64,000 bases of DNA from Thermomonas sp. (GCF_029945965.1 NZ_JAQSDO010000015.1:372001-436000), one strand, 5' to 3'. Counted from the first letter of the stretch, positions 11,454 through 21,822 are shown. A program made the numbers and translations. Notes: a model not told the origin generated them from the letters alone.

Positions 11454-13702
11454 GCGCACAGCCAGTGAATCCGAACCTGCCGCCGGACCACGTCACCGTC
11501 TTCATCGACGGTCAGGAACTCGCCGCGCCGAAGGGCTCGATGATCATCCAGGCCGCCGACAAGGCCGGCATCCCGATCCCGCGCTTCTGTTACCACGAGA
11601 AGCTGCCGATCGCCGCGAACTGCCGCATGTGCCTGGTCGATACCGAAGTGGGCGGACGTGCCGCGCCAAAGCCCGCACCGGCCTGCGCGACTCCGGTCAT
11701 GGACGGCCTGAAGGTGTTCACGCGCAATGAGAAGGCGCTGAAGGCGCAGCGCAACGTGATGGAATTCCTGCTGATCAACCATCCGCTGGACTGCCCGGTC
11801 TGCGACCAGGGCGGCGAATGCGAATTGCAGGATCTGTCGCTGGGCTATGGGCGTTCGGTCAGCCGTTTCGTCGAGCGCAAGCGCGTGGTCGCCGACGAGG
11901 ACCTGGGTCCGCTGGTTGCCACCGATATGACCCGTTGCATCCATTGCACGCGCTGCATCCGCTTCACCGCAGACATTGCCGGCACCTATGAACTGGGCGG
12001 CATGCAGCGCGGCGAAGACCTGCAGATCGGTACCTACGACGGCAAGCCGCTGACCACCGAGTTGTCCGGCAACGTCATCGACGTCTGCCCGGTCGGTGCA
12101 TTGACCAACAAGGTGTTCCGCTTCAAGGCGCGGCCGTGGGACCTGACTGCAAAGTCGTCATTGGGTTACCACGATGCGCTCGGCAGCAACCTGTTCCATC
12201 ACGTCCGCCGTGGCGAGATCCTGCGCAGCGTGCCGCGTGACAATGAGGCAGTGAACGAATGCTGGCTGTCGGACCGCGACCGCTATGCGCATGAAGGCCT
12301 GTACGCGGACGACCGCGCGACGGTGCCGCTGATCAAGGACGGCGACCTAGCTCTCAATGACGGCTGGCGTGAAGCCAGCTGGGAAGAAGCGCTGGCCAAG
12401 GCCGCGAAGATCCTGCGCGACAACGCCGGCGACGGCCTCGGCATGCTGGTGCATCCGTCGACCTCGAACGAGGAGGGAGCCTTGCTTGCTCGCCTTGCAG
12501 AGGCGCTGGGCACCGGCAACCTCGATCACCGCATCAGCCAGCACGACCTGTCCGATGGCGTGCCTTCGCAGGCATTCGCGATGTCGGTGGTCGAGATCGA
12601 ACAGGCCGATGCCATCGTCATCCTCGGCAGCAATGTGCGCCATGAAGTGCCGCTGCTGCATGCACGCGTGCGCAAGGCCGTGGCGCGCGGCACCAAGGTG
12701 CATGTGGTCAATCCGGTCGATTTCGATTTTGCGTTCGGGATCGCCAGCAAGCAGATCATGCCGCCGTCGCAGCTTGCCGGTGCGCTAGGCAAGCTCGACC
12801 TTGGTGATGCCGGGCATATCGCGCTGATCGTGGGCGGCGTGGCCGAGAACGGACCACATGCGGCCGCGATCCGCACGGCTGCCGACGCCTTCGTGGCCAA
12901 GACCGGCGCCAAGCTGTGCCGGATCCCACAGGGCGCGAATGCACTGGGGCTGTCGCGACATGGCGTGTTGCCGGCGTCGCGCGATTCGCAGGCGATGTTG
13001 CGCGAGCCGCGTTCGGCCTATGTGATCCATGGCATCGAACCGGGCCTGGATTTCGCCGATCAACGTTTGGCGCTGAAAGCGCTGGGCGAGGCGCAGGTGG
13101 TGGCATTCAGCCAGTTCGCCTGCAAGTCGACGCGTGCCGTGGCCGACGTGATCCTGCCGATCGCCGCATTGCCGGAAATCGAAGCGACCCTGACCAATCT
13201 TGACGGCTTCGACCAGCGCACCAGCGCCGCCGGCAAGCCGCCGGGCCAGGCCCGTCCCGGCTGGCGCGTGTTGCGCGCACTGGCCGATGCGCTTGCGTTG
13301 CCCGGTTTCGAATTCACCGACATCGCCGGCCTGCGCGCAGGCATGACAAGCAAGCATGAAGTGCAAGCCAGCAAGGGCCAGGCACCGTCGACCGCGGGCT
13401 CTGGCCTTGAAATCGCGGTGACCCAGGCGATCTATCGTGTCGATGGCGTGATCCGTCGCTCCGAAGCGCTGCAGGCGCATCCGCTCAATGTCGGGCCGCG
13501 TGCGGTGATGAATCCCGTGGATGCTGCGAATGCCGGCATCGCCGATGGCGCGATGGCGAAGTTCGCCACCGACATCGGCAATGCCGGCCTGCAGGTCGTG
13601 CTGGATGCGGGCGTTGCGCAGGGCAGTGTGTGGATCGAATCCGGCCATGGCGCCACCGCGCCGCTGGCAGCTTCGGCAAGGGCGGAGGTCAGCCGCGCAT
13701 GA
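11450..13702 (+). CDS. nuoG: NADH-quinone oxidoreductase subunit G (75 kDa)
   Basis: A 750-residue subunit that relays electrons through several Fe-S clusters. The N-terminal ferredoxin domain has [15 protein letters not shown] for the 2Fe-2S cluster, then CDQGGEC with upstream His and Cys ligands, and CIHCTRC followed by a distal CPVGA for the 4Fe-4S clusters. The long C-terminal half is a molybdopterin-oxidoreductase fold that has lost its cofactor. It is shorter than the E. coli protein, as in many non-enteric proteobacteria. ATGA overlaps join it to nuoF and nuoH. Confidence 0.94.
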   Translation: MSAQPVNPNLPPDHVTVFIDGQELAAPKGSMIIQAADKAGIPIPRFCYHEKLPIAANCRMCLVDTEVGGRAAPKPAPACATPVMDGLKVFTRNEKALKAQRNVMEFLLINHPLDCPVCDQGGECELQDLSLGYGRSVSRFVERKRVVADEDLGPLVATDMTRCIHCTRCIRFTADIAGTYELGGMQRGEDLQIGTYDGKPLTTELSGNVIDVCPVGALTNKVFRFKARPWDLTAKSSLGYHDALGSNLFHHVRRGEILRSVPRDNEAVNECWLSDRDRYAHEGLYADDRATVPLIKDGDLALNDGWREASWEEALAKAAKILRDNAGDGLGMLVHPSTSNEEGALLARLAEALGTGNLDHRISQHDLSDGVPSQAFAMSVVEIEQADAIVILGSNVRHEVPLLHARVRKAVARGTKVHVVNPVDFDFAFGIASKQIMPPSQLAGALGKLDLGDAGHIALIVGGVAENGPHAAAIRTAADAFVAKTGAKLCRIPQGANALGLSRHGVLPASRDSQAMLREPRSAYVIHGIEPGLDFADQRLALKALGEAQVVAFSQFACKSTRAVADVILPIAALPEIEATLTNLDGFDQRTSAAGKPPGQARPGWRVLRALADALALPGFEFTDIAGLRAGMTSKHEVQASKGQAPSTAGSGLEIAVTQAIYRVDGVIRRSEALQAHPLNVGPRAVMNPVDAANAGIADGAMAKFATDIGNAGLQVVLDAGVAQGSVWIESGHGATAPLAASARAEVSRA

Positions 13703-14799
13703 TCGCTTCCGTCAATCCACTGATGACCCAGGTGGTGGATCCGTTCCGCGACTTGCTGCTGTCGTTTGGCACCATCGGCATGTTGGTCTGGATCTTGCTC
13801 AAGATCCTGCTGATCGCGGTGCCACTGATCCTGTCGGTCGCCTTCTATGTCTACTGGGAACGCAAGCTGATCGGCTGGATGCACGTTCGCCATGGGCCGA
13901 TGTACATCGGCATGGGCGTACTGCAGACCTTTGCCGACGTGTTCAAGCTGTTGTTCAAGGAAGTGTTGCAGCCGACCGTCGCAGCTCCGGTGCTGTATCG
14001 ATTGGCGCCATTGATCGCGCTGGTGCCGGCGTTCGCAGCGTGGGCGGTAGTGCCGTTCGATGCGCAGGTGGTGCTGTCCAACGCGAATGCCGGCCTGCTG
14101 TATCTGCTGGCGATGACCTCGATGGGCGTCTATGGCGTGATCCTCGCGGGCTGGGCATCGAACTCGAAGTACGCCTTCCTCGGTGCGATGCGCGCCGCCG
14201 CGCAAGTGGTCAGCTACGAGATCGCGATGGGCTTCGCCCTGGTTGGCGTGCTGATTGCCGCCGGCAGCCTGAACCTGACCGACATCGTGATGGCGCAGTC
14301 CGGCAATGCCGGTTTCCTGGAGTGGTTCTGGGTGCCGCTGGCGCCGCTGTTCGTGGTGTATTTCATCTCCGGCGTGGCCGAGACCAACCGCGCGCCGTTC
14401 GACGTGGTCGAAGGCGAGTCGGAAATTGTGGCCGGCCACATGGTCGAGTACTCCGGTTCGCAGTTCGCGCTGTTCTTCCTGGCCGAATACGCCAACATGA
14501 TTTTGGTCAGCTTCCTGACCTCGCTGTTCTTCGTCGGCGGTTGGCTGTCGCCGATCCCGACAGCGTGGATCCCCGATGTGCCAGTGTTGTCGGTGGTATT
14601 GGGCGATGGCTGGTGGTGGTTGCTGGCCAAAGCGTTTTTCTTCGCCAGTTGCTTCATCTGGTTCCGCGCCACCTTCCCGCGCTACCGCTACGACCAGATC
14701 ATGCGGCTGGGCTGGAAAGTGTTCATCCCGATTACCATCGCCTGGATCTTCGTGACCGCGTTGATGGTGTATTTCGGCGTCTTCCAGGCGGGGCAGTGA
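13699..14799 (+). CDS. nuoH: NADH-quinone oxidoreductase subunit H
   Basis: A 366-residue membrane subunit, about eight to nine helices, that forms much of the quinone channel and links the arms. Family signatures are [18 protein letters not shown] near residue 50 and the acidic loop [20 protein letters not shown]. The open frame reaches back into nuoG to 13630, but homology and the ATGA overlap place the start at 13699. Confidence 0.95.
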   Translation: MIASVNPLMTQVVDPFRDLLLSFGTIGMLVWILLKILLIAVPLILSVAFYVYWERKLIGWMHVRHGPMYIGMGVLQTFADVFKLLFKEVLQPTVAAPVLYRLAPLIALVPAFAAWAVVPFDAQVVLSNANAGLLYLLAMTSMGVYGVILAGWASNSKYAFLGAMRAAAQVVSYEIAMGFALVGVLIAAGSLNLTDIVMAQSGNAGFLEWFWVPLAPLFVVYFISGVAETNRAPFDVVEGESEIVAGHMVEYSGSQFALFFLAEYANMILVSFLTSLFFVGGWLSPIPTAWIPDVPVLSVVLGDGWWWLLAKAFFFASCFIWFRATFPRYRYDQIMRLGWKVFIPITIAWIFVTALMVYFGVFQAGQ

Positions 14800-14806
14800 G
14801 GCCGGC

Positions 14807-15295
14807 ATGAGCAAGGTTGTTTCCTATTTCAAGAGTCTTCTGCTGCTGGAACTCCTCAGCGGCATGTGGCTGACCCTGAAATACCTGTTCCGTCCGAAGT
14901 ACACGCTGATGTACCCGATGGAGAAGACGCCGCAGTCCCCGCGCTTTCGCGGTGTGCACGCGCTGCGCCGCTATCCGAACGGGGAAGAGCGCTGCATCGC
15001 CTGCAAGTTGTGCGAGGCGGTGTGTCCGGCGCTTGCAATCACCATCGATTCCGAGCAGCGCGCCGACGGCACCCGCCGCACCACGCGCTACGACATCGAC
15101 CTGTTCAAGTGCATCTACTGCGGGTTCTGCGAGGAATCCTGCCCGGTCGATTCGATCGTAGAAACGCATATCCACGAATACCACTTCGACCGGCGAGGTC
15201 AGAACATCGTGACCAAGCCGCAGTTGCTGGCCATCGGCGACCGCCTGGAGGCGGAGATCGCCGAGCGCCGCGCTGCAGATGCCCCGTTCCGCTGA
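14807..15295 (+). CDS. nuoI: NADH-quinone oxidoreductase subunit I
   Basis: A 162-residue 8Fe ferredoxin-like subunit carrying clusters N6a and N6b. Two complete motifs are visible, [12 protein letters not shown] and [12 protein letters not shown]. An amphipathic N-terminal helix ([17 protein letters not shown]) anchors it to the membrane arm. It begins seven bases after the nuoH stop with a GAGG-type ribosome binding site. Confidence 0.95.
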   Translation: MSKVVSYFKSLLLLELLSGMWLTLKYLFRPKYTLMYPMEKTPQSPRFRGVHALRRYPNGEERCIACKLCEAVCPALAITIDSEQRADGTRRTTRYDIDLFKCIYCGFCEESCPVDSIVETHIHEYHFDRRGQNIVTKPQLLAIGDRLEAEIAERRAADAPFR

Positions 15296-15312
15296 GGCTG
15301 TCCGACTAAGAG

Positions 15313-15981
15313 ATGAGCATGTCATTCGATTTCACCACGCTCGCGTTCCTCGCTTTTGCGGCTACCGCCGCCGGGGCCGCGCTGGCCACCATTACCTCGC
15401 GCAATCCGGTGCATGCCGCGTTGTGGCTGGTGCTGACGTTCTTCTCGGTGGCCTGCACCTGGATCGTTGGCGGCGCCGAGTTCCTCGGGGTGGCACTGGT
15501 GCTGGTCTACGTGGGCGCTGTGATGGTGCTGTTCCTGTTCGTGGTGATGATGCTGGATGTCGACCTGGCGCCATTGCGCGAAGGCTACGTGCGTTACCTG
15601 CCGATCGGCCTGATTGTCGCGGTGGTGATGCTGGTGCAGATGCTGGGTTTGATCGGCGTGCGCGCACTCAGCCAGACGCCATTGGCAGACAACGCTGCGG
15701 TCGCCACGGTTGATGTGCCCAATACCACTTGGCTGGCACGGGCGCTGTTCACCGAATTCATGCTGCCGTTCGAGGTCGCCGCGGTGATCCTGACCGTGGC
15801 GGTCGTCGCAGCGGTAATGCTGACCCTGCGTCGCCGACCCGGTGCGCGCCACCAGAACCCGAGCGAACAATCTCGAGTCAAAGCATCTGACCGCCTGCGC
15901 ATGATCAAGATGGACGCAGAAAAACCGCCAACACCGGTCGAAGCGGCTGCCCCGGATTCGGCGACGGAGGCCACGCCATGA
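15313..15981 (+). CDS. nuoJ: NADH-quinone oxidoreductase subunit J
   Basis: A 222-residue, five-helix membrane subunit, with the conserved segment [15 protein letters not shown] whose third helix takes part in coupling in complex I. After the last helix (about residue 172) there is a charged, Pro/Ala-rich cytoplasmic tail of about 50 residues that is poorly conserved in the family. The stop overlaps nuoK by 4 bp. Confidence 0.93.
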   Translation: MSMSFDFTTLAFLAFAATAAGAALATITSRNPVHAALWLVLTFFSVACTWIVGGAEFLGVALVLVYVGAVMVLFLFVVMMLDVDLAPLREGYVRYLPIGLIVAVVMLVQMLGLIGVRALSQTPLADNAAVATVDVPNTTWLARALFTEFMLPFEVAAVILTVAVVAAVMLTLRRRPGARHQNPSEQSRVKASDRLRMIKMDAEKPPTPVEAAAPDSATEATP

Positions 15982-16301
15982 GCACGTTGCTGTCGGGCCT
16001 GAGCCTCGGCCACTTCCTGACCTTGGGCGCGGTGCTGTTCAGCATCAGCGTCGCGGGCATCTTCCTCAACCGCAAGAACGTGATCATGTTGCTGATGTCG
16101 ATCGAGCTGATGCTGCTCGCGGTCAACGTCAACTTCGTTGCGTTCTCGCGTTCGCTGGGCGATCCCGCCGGGCAGGTATTCGTGTTCTTCATCCTGACCG
16201 TGGCCGCGGCCGAGGCCGCTATTGGTCTCGCGATCCTGGTCACACTGTTCCGCAACCGTCGCACGATCGACGTCGCGGACATCGATACGCTCAAGGGCTG
16301 A
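15978..16301 (+). CDS. nuoK: NADH-quinone oxidoreductase subunit K
   Basis: A 107-residue subunit with three membrane helices, homologous to MrpC of multisubunit Na+/H+ antiporters. The two buried glutamates needed for proton translocation are in [11 protein letters not shown] and [11 protein letters not shown]. It is tied to nuoJ by an ATGA overlap and lies three bases before nuoL. Confidence 0.95.
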   Translation: MSTLLSGLSLGHFLTLGAVLFSISVAGIFLNRKNVIMLLMSIELMLLAVNVNFVAFSRSLGDPAGQVFVFFILTVAAAEAAIGLAILVTLFRNRRTIDVADIDTLKG

Positions 16302-16304
16302 CGG

Positions 16305-18383
16305 ATGGTTCTCTCCAAAATCCAACTCGTGCTGATCGTGCTGCTGCCCTTGCTTGGCGCGGTGCTGGCTGGCCTGTTCGGCCGCCGGATCGGCCGCGTC
16401 GGCGCACACAGCGTCACGATCCTGGGCGTCGCCGCCAGTTGCGCGCTGTCGTGCTGGGTGCTGTGGCAACTGCTTCAGGGCGCGTCGCCATTCAACGAGA
16501 ACCTCTACACCTGGTTCCAGGTTGGCGACCTGTCCGCGCATATCGGTTTCATGGTCGACAAGCTCGCCGCGATGATGATGGTGGTGGTCACCTTCGTGTC
16601 GTTGCTGGTGCATATTTACTCGGTTGGCTACATGGCCGAGGACGACGGCTACCAGCGCTTCTTCAGCTATATCTCGCTGTTCACTTTCAGCATGCTGACG
16701 CTGGTGATGAGCAACAACTTCCTGCAGCTGTTCTTCGGTTGGGAAGCGGTGGGGCTGGTGTCCTACCTGCTGATCGGCTTCTGGTTCAAGAAGCCGACCG
16801 CGATCTTCGCCAACCTGAAGGCATTCCTGGTCAACCGCGTGGGTGACTTCGGTTTCCTGCTCGGAATTGCTGGTGTGCTGTACTGGATCGGCACGCTGGA
16901 CTACGCGACCGCATTCGCCAACGCGCCTACCATCCGCGAGACCACCTTCACGATTTTCGCGGGCCATGAATGGTCGGTGCCGACGATCATCTGCATCTGC
17001 CTGTTCATCGGTGCGATGGGCAAATCGGCGCAGGTGCCACTGCATGTGTGGCTGCCGGACTCGATGGAAGGCCCGACCCCGATCTCGGCGCTGATCCACG
17101 CCGCGACCATGGTCACCGCCGGTATCTTCATGGTGGCGCGGATGTCGCCGCTGTTCGAGCTGTCGCCGACCGCGCTCAATTTCATCTTGTTCATCGGCGC
17201 CACTACCGCGTTCTGGACCGGCCTGATTGGCATGGTGCAGAACGACATCAAGCGCGTCGTCGCCTATTCCACGCTGTCGCAGCTGGGCTACATGACCGTG
17301 GCACTGGGCCTGTCCGCGTATTCGGCGGCGGTCTACCACTTGATGACCCATGCATTCTTCAAGGCGCTGCTATTCCTGGCTGCCGGCAGCGTGATCATCG
17401 GCATGCACCATGAGCAGGACATGCGCAAGATGGGCGGCCTGCGCAAGTACATGCCGATCACCTTCGTCACCAGCCTGATCGGCACCCTGGCGCTGGTCGG
17501 CACGCCGTTCTTCAGCGGGTTCTATTCGAAAGACACGATTATCGAGGCGGCCCAGCATCACGCCGCGGCCCATGGCGACTGGATCGCGCAGTACGCCAAC
17601 ATGGCGGTATTGCTGGGTGCGTTCGTCACCAGCTTCTACAGCTTCCGCCTGCTGTACATGACCTTCTTCGGCGAAGAACGCTTCCGCAACGTGGATGCGC
17701 ATTCGGACGTGCATGCCAACGATGGGCATGGCAACGATTCACATGACGATCATGGCCACGGACAGCATGGCGTGCATGAACCGCACGAGTCGCCGTGGGT
17801 GGTGACCCTGCCATTGGTGCTGCTGGCGATTCCGTCGATGCTGATCGGCTTCTTCACCGCCGGGCCGATGCTGTTCGGCACCGACGTGATGGGTCAGGTG
17901 CAGCAGCTGCCGTTCTTCCTCGGTTCGATCGACCTGGACAAGACGAAAGACGTGGTTGGTTTGCTGGCCAAGGAATGGCATGGTCCGGTAGCCTTCGCCC
18001 TGCATGGCTTCAAGTCGCCCGCGTTCTTCCTCGCGCTGATGGGCTTCTTCACGGCGACCTTGCTGTACCTGGTTATGCCGGAATGGCGCAAGGTCATCAA
18101 CCGTTCGCTGGCGCTGCCGATCAAGGTGCTGGAGCATAAATACTGGGCGGACGACCTGTGGATCAAGGGCTTCGCTGGCGGCAGTGTGGCGCTGGGCAAG
18201 CTCGCGCGTCTGTTCGACAGCAAAGTGATCGATGGCGTGGTCGTCAACGGCAGCGCCGCCACGGTTGGGCTGGTTGCGGGCCTCGTCCGCAAACTGCAGT
18301 CCGGCTATCTGTACCACTACGCCTTCGCCATGATCCTGGGCCTGGTCGCGCTGCTCGCGCTGGCCAACCATTACTGGCTATGA
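16305..18383 (+). CDS. nuoL: NADH-quinone oxidoreductase subunit L
   Basis: A 692-residue antiporter-like subunit at the distal end of the membrane arm, with about sixteen helices and the lateral helix expected at the C-terminus. Conserved FGWEAVGLVSYLL and GAMGKSAQVPLHVWLPDSMEGPT supply the coupling Glu and Lys. A cytoplasmic or periplasmic loop around residues 464-497 contains twelve His within roughly 35 residues, an insertion of a type seen in other proteobacterial NuoL proteins. Three bases separate it from nuoK. Confidence 0.95.
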   Translation: MVLSKIQLVLIVLLPLLGAVLAGLFGRRIGRVGAHSVTILGVAASCALSCWVLWQLLQGASPFNENLYTWFQVGDLSAHIGFMVDKLAAMMMVVVTFVSLLVHIYSVGYMAEDDGYQRFFSYISLFTFSMLTLVMSNNFLQLFFGWEAVGLVSYLLIGFWFKKPTAIFANLKAFLVNRVGDFGFLLGIAGVLYWIGTLDYATAFANAPTIRETTFTIFAGHEWSVPTIICICLFIGAMGKSAQVPLHVWLPDSMEGPTPISALIHAATMVTAGIFMVARMSPLFELSPTALNFILFIGATTAFWTGLIGMVQNDIKRVVAYSTLSQLGYMTVALGLSAYSAAVYHLMTHAFFKALLFLAAGSVIIGMHHEQDMRKMGGLRKYMPITFVTSLIGTLALVGTPFFSGFYSKDTIIEAAQHHAAAHGDWIAQYANMAVLLGAFVTSFYSFRLLYMTFFGEERFRNVDAHSDVHANDGHGNDSHDDHGHGQHGVHEPHESPWVVTLPLVLLAIPSMLIGFFTAGPMLFGTDVMGQVQQLPFFLGSIDLDKTKDVVGLLAKEWHGPVAFALHGFKSPAFFLALMGFFTATLLYLVMPEWRKVINRSLALPIKVLEHKYWADDLWIKGFAGGSVALGKLARLFDSKVIDGVVVNGSAATVGLVAGLVRKLQSGYLYHYAFAMILGLVALLALANHYWL

Positions 18384-18396
18384 GTTCGACGACTTC

Positions 18397-19926
18397 ATGA
18401 TGGGAATTTCAAGCGTGATCCAGTCGCACCTGCTGAGTCTATTGATCTGGCTGCCGATCCTTGGCGGCGTGCTCTCCCTGCTTGCCGGCAACAAGCGACC
18501 TCAGCTTGCGCGTTGGATCGCGCTTGGCTTTGCGCTGTTGACGTTCGCGCTGTCGATTCCGCTGTTCAGCGGATTCGAAATGGGCAGTGCGGTGATGCAG
18601 TTCGTCGAACTGCATGCGTGGATTCCAGCCTACGACATCCAATATCACCTTGGTGTGGACGGGCTGTCGGTGCCGCTGATCGGCCTGACCACACTGGTTG
18701 GCGTGCTGGTGCTGGTGGGAGCCTGGGACTCGGTTGAAAAGCGCGTGGCCCAGTACTTCGCCTGCCTGCTGTTCCTGGAAGGTGTGATGGTGGGCGTGTT
18801 CTGCGCGCTCGACTCGATGCTGTTCTACGTGTTCTTCGAGGCAATGCTGATCCCGATGTTCATCGTGATCGGTGTATGGGGTGGCCCTCGCCGTATCTAC
18901 GCTTCGCTCAAGTTCTTCCTGTACACCTTCCTCGGCTCGGTGTTCATGCTGGTCGGGTTGATCTACCTGTACCTGAAAGGCGGCAGTTGGCAGATCGCCG
19001 ACATGGCTGCGTTGCCGCTGAGCATGACCGAGCAGACGTGGTTGTTCTTTGCGTTCTTTGGCGCGTTTGCGATCAAGGTGCCGATGTTCCCGGTCCACAC
19101 CTGGTTGCCGGATGCACACGTCGAGGCACCGACCGGCGGCTCGGTGGTCCTGGCTGCGATCATGCTGAAGATCGGCGGCTACGGATTCCTGCGCTTCACC
19201 CTGCCAATCGTGCCTGATGCCGGCCATGAATTCGCATGGCTGATGATCGCATTAAGCCTGATTGCGATCATCTACGTCGGCATGGTGGCGCTGGTGCAGG
19301 AGGACATGAAAAAGTTGATCGCGTACTCCTCGGTTGCGCACATGGGCTTTGTCATCCTCGGCACCTTCATCGCCTTCTCGCTGGTGCGTGATGCGGATCT
19401 TGGCAACGCGGCGCAGCTTGGCCTGCAGGGCGCGATGGTGCAGATGATCTCGCATGGGTTCATCTCCGCAGCAATGTTCTCCCTCGTCGGTATCCTGTAC
19501 CACCGCATGCACACCCGCATGATCCGTGACTACGGCGGCGTGGCCAACGTGATGCCGTGGTTCGCGATGTTCTGGGTATTGTTCGCGATGGCCAACTCCG
19601 GCCTGCCTGGCACCAGCGGGTTCGTGGGCGAATTCATGGTGATCATGGCCAGCTTCCAGGCGCATCCGCTGATCGCGTTCGCGGCCACGTTCACCCTCAT
19701 TATTGGGGCCGGCTACAGCTTGTGGCTGACCAAACGCGTGATCTGGGGCGATGTCGGCAATGCCCATGTCGCCGCGCTGGAGGACATCAACATGCGCGAA
19801 TGGATCGTGCTTGGCGTGTTCGCCATCGGCGTGATCGCGCTGGGTGTGTTTCCGAAGCCGCTGACCGACCTGATGGAGCCGTCCATCGCGCAACTGGCGA
19901 GCCAGCTCGCCGCGACCAAGCTCTGA
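18397..19926 (+). CDS. nuoM: NADH-quinone oxidoreductase subunit M
   Basis: A 509-residue antiporter-like proton-pumping subunit, about fourteen helices. Visible signatures are FYVFFEAMLIPMF with the coupling Glu, AFAIKVPMFPVHTWLPDAHV with the Lys, and the central KKLIAYSSVAHMGF. The first two codons are both ATG; the upstream one is used here. It lies 13 bases after nuoL and 15 before nuoN. Confidence 0.94.
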   Translation: MMGISSVIQSHLLSLLIWLPILGGVLSLLAGNKRPQLARWIALGFALLTFALSIPLFSGFEMGSAVMQFVELHAWIPAYDIQYHLGVDGLSVPLIGLTTLVGVLVLVGAWDSVEKRVAQYFACLLFLEGVMVGVFCALDSMLFYVFFEAMLIPMFIVIGVWGGPRRIYASLKFFLYTFLGSVFMLVGLIYLYLKGGSWQIADMAALPLSMTEQTWLFFAFFGAFAIKVPMFPVHTWLPDAHVEAPTGGSVVLAAIMLKIGGYGFLRFTLPIVPDAGHEFAWLMIALSLIAIIYVGMVALVQEDMKKLIAYSSVAHMGFVILGTFIAFSLVRDADLGNAAQLGLQGAMVQMISHGFISAAMFSLVGILYHRMHTRMIRDYGGVANVMPWFAMFWVLFAMANSGLPGTSGFVGEFMVIMASFQAHPLIAFAATFTLIIGAGYSLWLTKRVIWGDVGNAHVAALEDINMREWIVLGVFAIGVIALGVFPKPLTDLMEPSIAQLASQLAATKL

Positions 19927-19941
19927 GGTGGACCCGCTTCT

Positions 19942-21396
19942 ATGGATATGCCGATGATGCAGAACATGCCCACCGTTGCAGACCTGATGCCGTTGCTCCC
20001 GGAGCTCGTATTGGTCGGCGCCGCGTTCGCGCTTTTGATGCTCGACCTGTTCCTGAGCGAGAAGCAGCGCGTAGTGACCCATGTGCTGGCAATCACCAGC
20101 CTGGTGGTGGTTGCAGTGATGATCATCATGGGCGTGGGCGGGCAGGGCACGGTGCTGTCCGGCATGTTCATCCGCGATGACATGGCCGACGTGCTCAAGA
20201 TCGGCGCCTGCCTGGTGTCCGCGGTCGCGCTGGTCTATGCATGGTCGTTCCTGCGCGAACGTGGCCTGTACAAGGGTGAAGTGCCGGTGCTGGTGATGTT
20301 CGCGGTGGCCGGCATGATGCTGCTGATCTCGGCCGGCAGCCTGGTCATGGTCTACCTCGGCCTGGAACTGCTGGCGCTGTGCTCCTACGCGCTAGTTGCA
20401 ATAGATCGAGACAGCCCGCTCGCCTCGGAAGCGGCGATGAAGTACTTCGTGCTGGGCGCGCTCGCCTCCGGCATGCTGCTCTACGGCATGTCGTTGGTGT
20501 ACGGCGCGACCGGCAGCATTGACCTGGCAACCATCAGCACGAGTGCGGCCAGCGTCGCGCATCCGACGATGCTGCTGGCGGGCGTCGCGTTCATGGTTGC
20601 CGGCATCGCCTTCAAGTTCGGTGCTGCGCCGTTCCACATGTGGCTGCCCGATGTCTACCACGGTGCGCCGACCCCGATCACGCTATTCATTGGTTCGGCA
20701 CCAAAACTGGCAGCCTTTGCGATGGCGATTCGCCTGCTTGATTTCGGTGCGGGTGCACTGGGTGACCATTGGCAGCCAATGCTGGCGGGACTGGCCGCAC
20801 TGTCGTTGATCCTCGGCAACCTGGTCGCGCTGGCGCAGACCAACCTCAAGCGCATGCTGGCGTACTCCACCATCTCGCACGTAGGCTTCCTGTTCCTCGG
20901 CCTGGCCGGTGGCGGGGCGGAAGGCAATGCGGCGGCAATGTTCTACGCACTGAGTTACGCGATCATGGCATCTGCAGCATTTGGCGCGATCGTGGTGCTG
21001 TCGCGGCGCGGCTTCGAAGCCGATCGCATCGACGACTTCAAGGGTTTGAATGCGCGCGATCCCTGGAGCGCGGGCCTGGTGCTGTGCGTGATGGCCTCGC
21101 TGGCCGGCGTGCCGCCGTTTCTTGGCTTCTGGGCGAAACTCGTTGTGTTGCGTGCAGCTATCCAGGGCGATCTGCTGTGGTTGGCGATCGTCGGCATCGT
21201 GTGCGCGGTGATTGGTGCGTTCTACTACCTGCGCGTGATGAAGGTGATGTATTTCGACGAACCCTCGGGCGAGCCGATGCAACCGCGCGACAACCTTGTG
21301 CTGCGCATGGTGTTCGGCGTGAATGCCCTGAGCCTGCTGGTGCTCGGCCTGTTCTGGAACCCCATGATGGCGTGGTGCCAGCAAGCGTTTGCCTGA
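19942..21396 (+). CDS. nuoN: NADH-quinone oxidoreductase subunit N
   Basis: A 484-residue antiporter-like proton-pumping subunit, the last gene of the operon. The coupling residues are in YLGLELLALCSYAL and FKFGAAPFHMWLPDVYHGAPTP, and the conserved LKRMLAYSTISHVGF is present. A Met-rich N-terminus (MDMPMMQNM) precedes the first helix. No terminator was found in the 73 bp before the following tRNA, so some readthrough into it is possible. Confidence 0.94.
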   Translation: MDMPMMQNMPTVADLMPLLPELVLVGAAFALLMLDLFLSEKQRVVTHVLAITSLVVVAVMIIMGVGGQGTVLSGMFIRDDMADVLKIGACLVSAVALVYAWSFLRERGLYKGEVPVLVMFAVAGMMLLISAGSLVMVYLGLELLALCSYALVAIDRDSPLASEAAMKYFVLGALASGMLLYGMSLVYGATGSIDLATISTSAASVAHPTMLLAGVAFMVAGIAFKFGAAPFHMWLPDVYHGAPTPITLFIGSAPKLAAFAMAIRLLDFGAGALGDHWQPMLAGLAALSLILGNLVALAQTNLKRMLAYSTISHVGFLFLGLAGGGAEGNAAAMFYALSYAIMASAAFGAIVVLSRRGFEADRIDDFKGLNARDPWSAGLVLCVMASLAGVPPFLGFWAKLVVLRAAIQGDLLWLAIVGIVCAVIGAFYYLRVMKVMYFDEPSGEPMQPRDNLVLRMVFGVNALSLLVLGLFWNPMMAWCQQAFA

Positions 21397-21429
21397 AGAC
21401 TTCGACATGTATGCCATGCCTGTTAGGGC

Positions 21430-21458
21430 TTGCAAAAAAATGCGGTGCACCGCATAAT
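21430..21458 (+). promoter_or_regulatory. promoter of the initiator tRNA gene
   Basis: TTGCAA (21430-21435), a 17-bp spacer and CATAAT (21453-21458) make a good sigma70-type promoter, ending eleven bases before the mature tRNA 5' end. It would allow the tRNA to be transcribed independently of nuo. Confidence 0.7.
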
Positions 21459-21469
21459 TCCGCTTCTGC

Positions 21470-21546
21470 TGCGGGGTGGAGCAGTCTGGCAGCTCGTCGG
21501 GCTCATAACCCGAAGGTCGCAGGTTCAAATCCTGCCCCCGCTACCA
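21470..21546 (+). tRNA. initiator tRNA-fMet (anticodon CAT)
   Basis: A 77-nt cloverleaf with encoded CCA at its end. The anticodon CAT is at 21504-21506 in a stem with the three consecutive G-C pairs (GGG/CCC) that mark initiators. Positions 1 and 72 do not pair, the other initiator hallmark; here both are U, whereas E. coli has C and A. The D-stem GAGC/GCTC has the purine-11 pyrimidine-24 pair of initiators. Its position before rimP-nusA-infB matches metY of E. coli. Confidence 0.95.
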
Positions 21547-21562
21547 GTCCAACGGACTGGCG

Positions 21563-21587
21563 AAAAGGCTCCTCGGAGCCTTTTTTG
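21563..21587 (+). terminator. intrinsic terminator after tRNA-fMet
   Basis: GGCTCC/GGAGCC stem (21567-21580, TC loop) extended by A-T pairs and followed by TTTTTTG. A smaller hairpin CCAGTCC/GGACTGG (21544-21560) lies between the tRNA 3' end and this stem and overlaps the CCA; it may affect 3' processing. Confidence 0.85.
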
Positions 21588-21598
21588 TTTTGACGGCC

Positions 21599-21716
21599 AT
21601 GCCCTTGCCGGCGGGTCGTGCTTGAAGGCAGCACGGGCTTTGCGGACGCGCCGATGAGGGCGCATCCGCACCGGAATCCAGCGGTATCGGACCAGGGCCC
21701 AATGGGTCCTTTTTCG
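21599..21716 (+). ncRNA. candidate structured RNA segment ending in a second terminator
   Basis: Between the tRNA terminator and rimP lie three consecutive hairpins: CGTGCT/AGCACG (21617-21635), GCGGACGCGCC/GGCGCATCCGC (21642-21669, 10 of 11 paired) and a terminator AGGGCCC/GGGTCCT (21694-21710) followed by TTTTTCGTTTT. No open frame with a ribosome binding site is present. It could be a small RNA, an attenuator leader for rimP-nusA-infB, or just a second terminator. No promoter was recognised for it. Confidence 0.35.
21694..21716 (+). terminator. intrinsic terminator upstream of rimP
   Basis: A seven-pair stem AGGGCCC/GGGTCCT with one G-U pair, AAT loop and five T residues, then CGTTTT. It would insulate rimP from tRNA and nuo transcription. 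Confidence 0.7.
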
Positions 21717-21796
21717 TTTTCGGTTCCATGCATGACCTGCGCCATGAACTCTTCATGAAATGGCTTCAAGAAAAATTAACTCCCACGAACACGCTT

Positions 21797-21802
21797 CATA
21801 AT
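21797..21802 (+). promoter_or_regulatory. possible -10 box of the rimP-nusA-infB operon
   Basis: CATAAT about 20 bases before the rimP ATG, in an AT-rich stretch just after the second terminator. No matching -35 at 16-18 bp was found, so this is tentative. Confidence 0.35.
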
Positions 21803-21822
21803 TTTGGAATTTGCTGCAAGTA

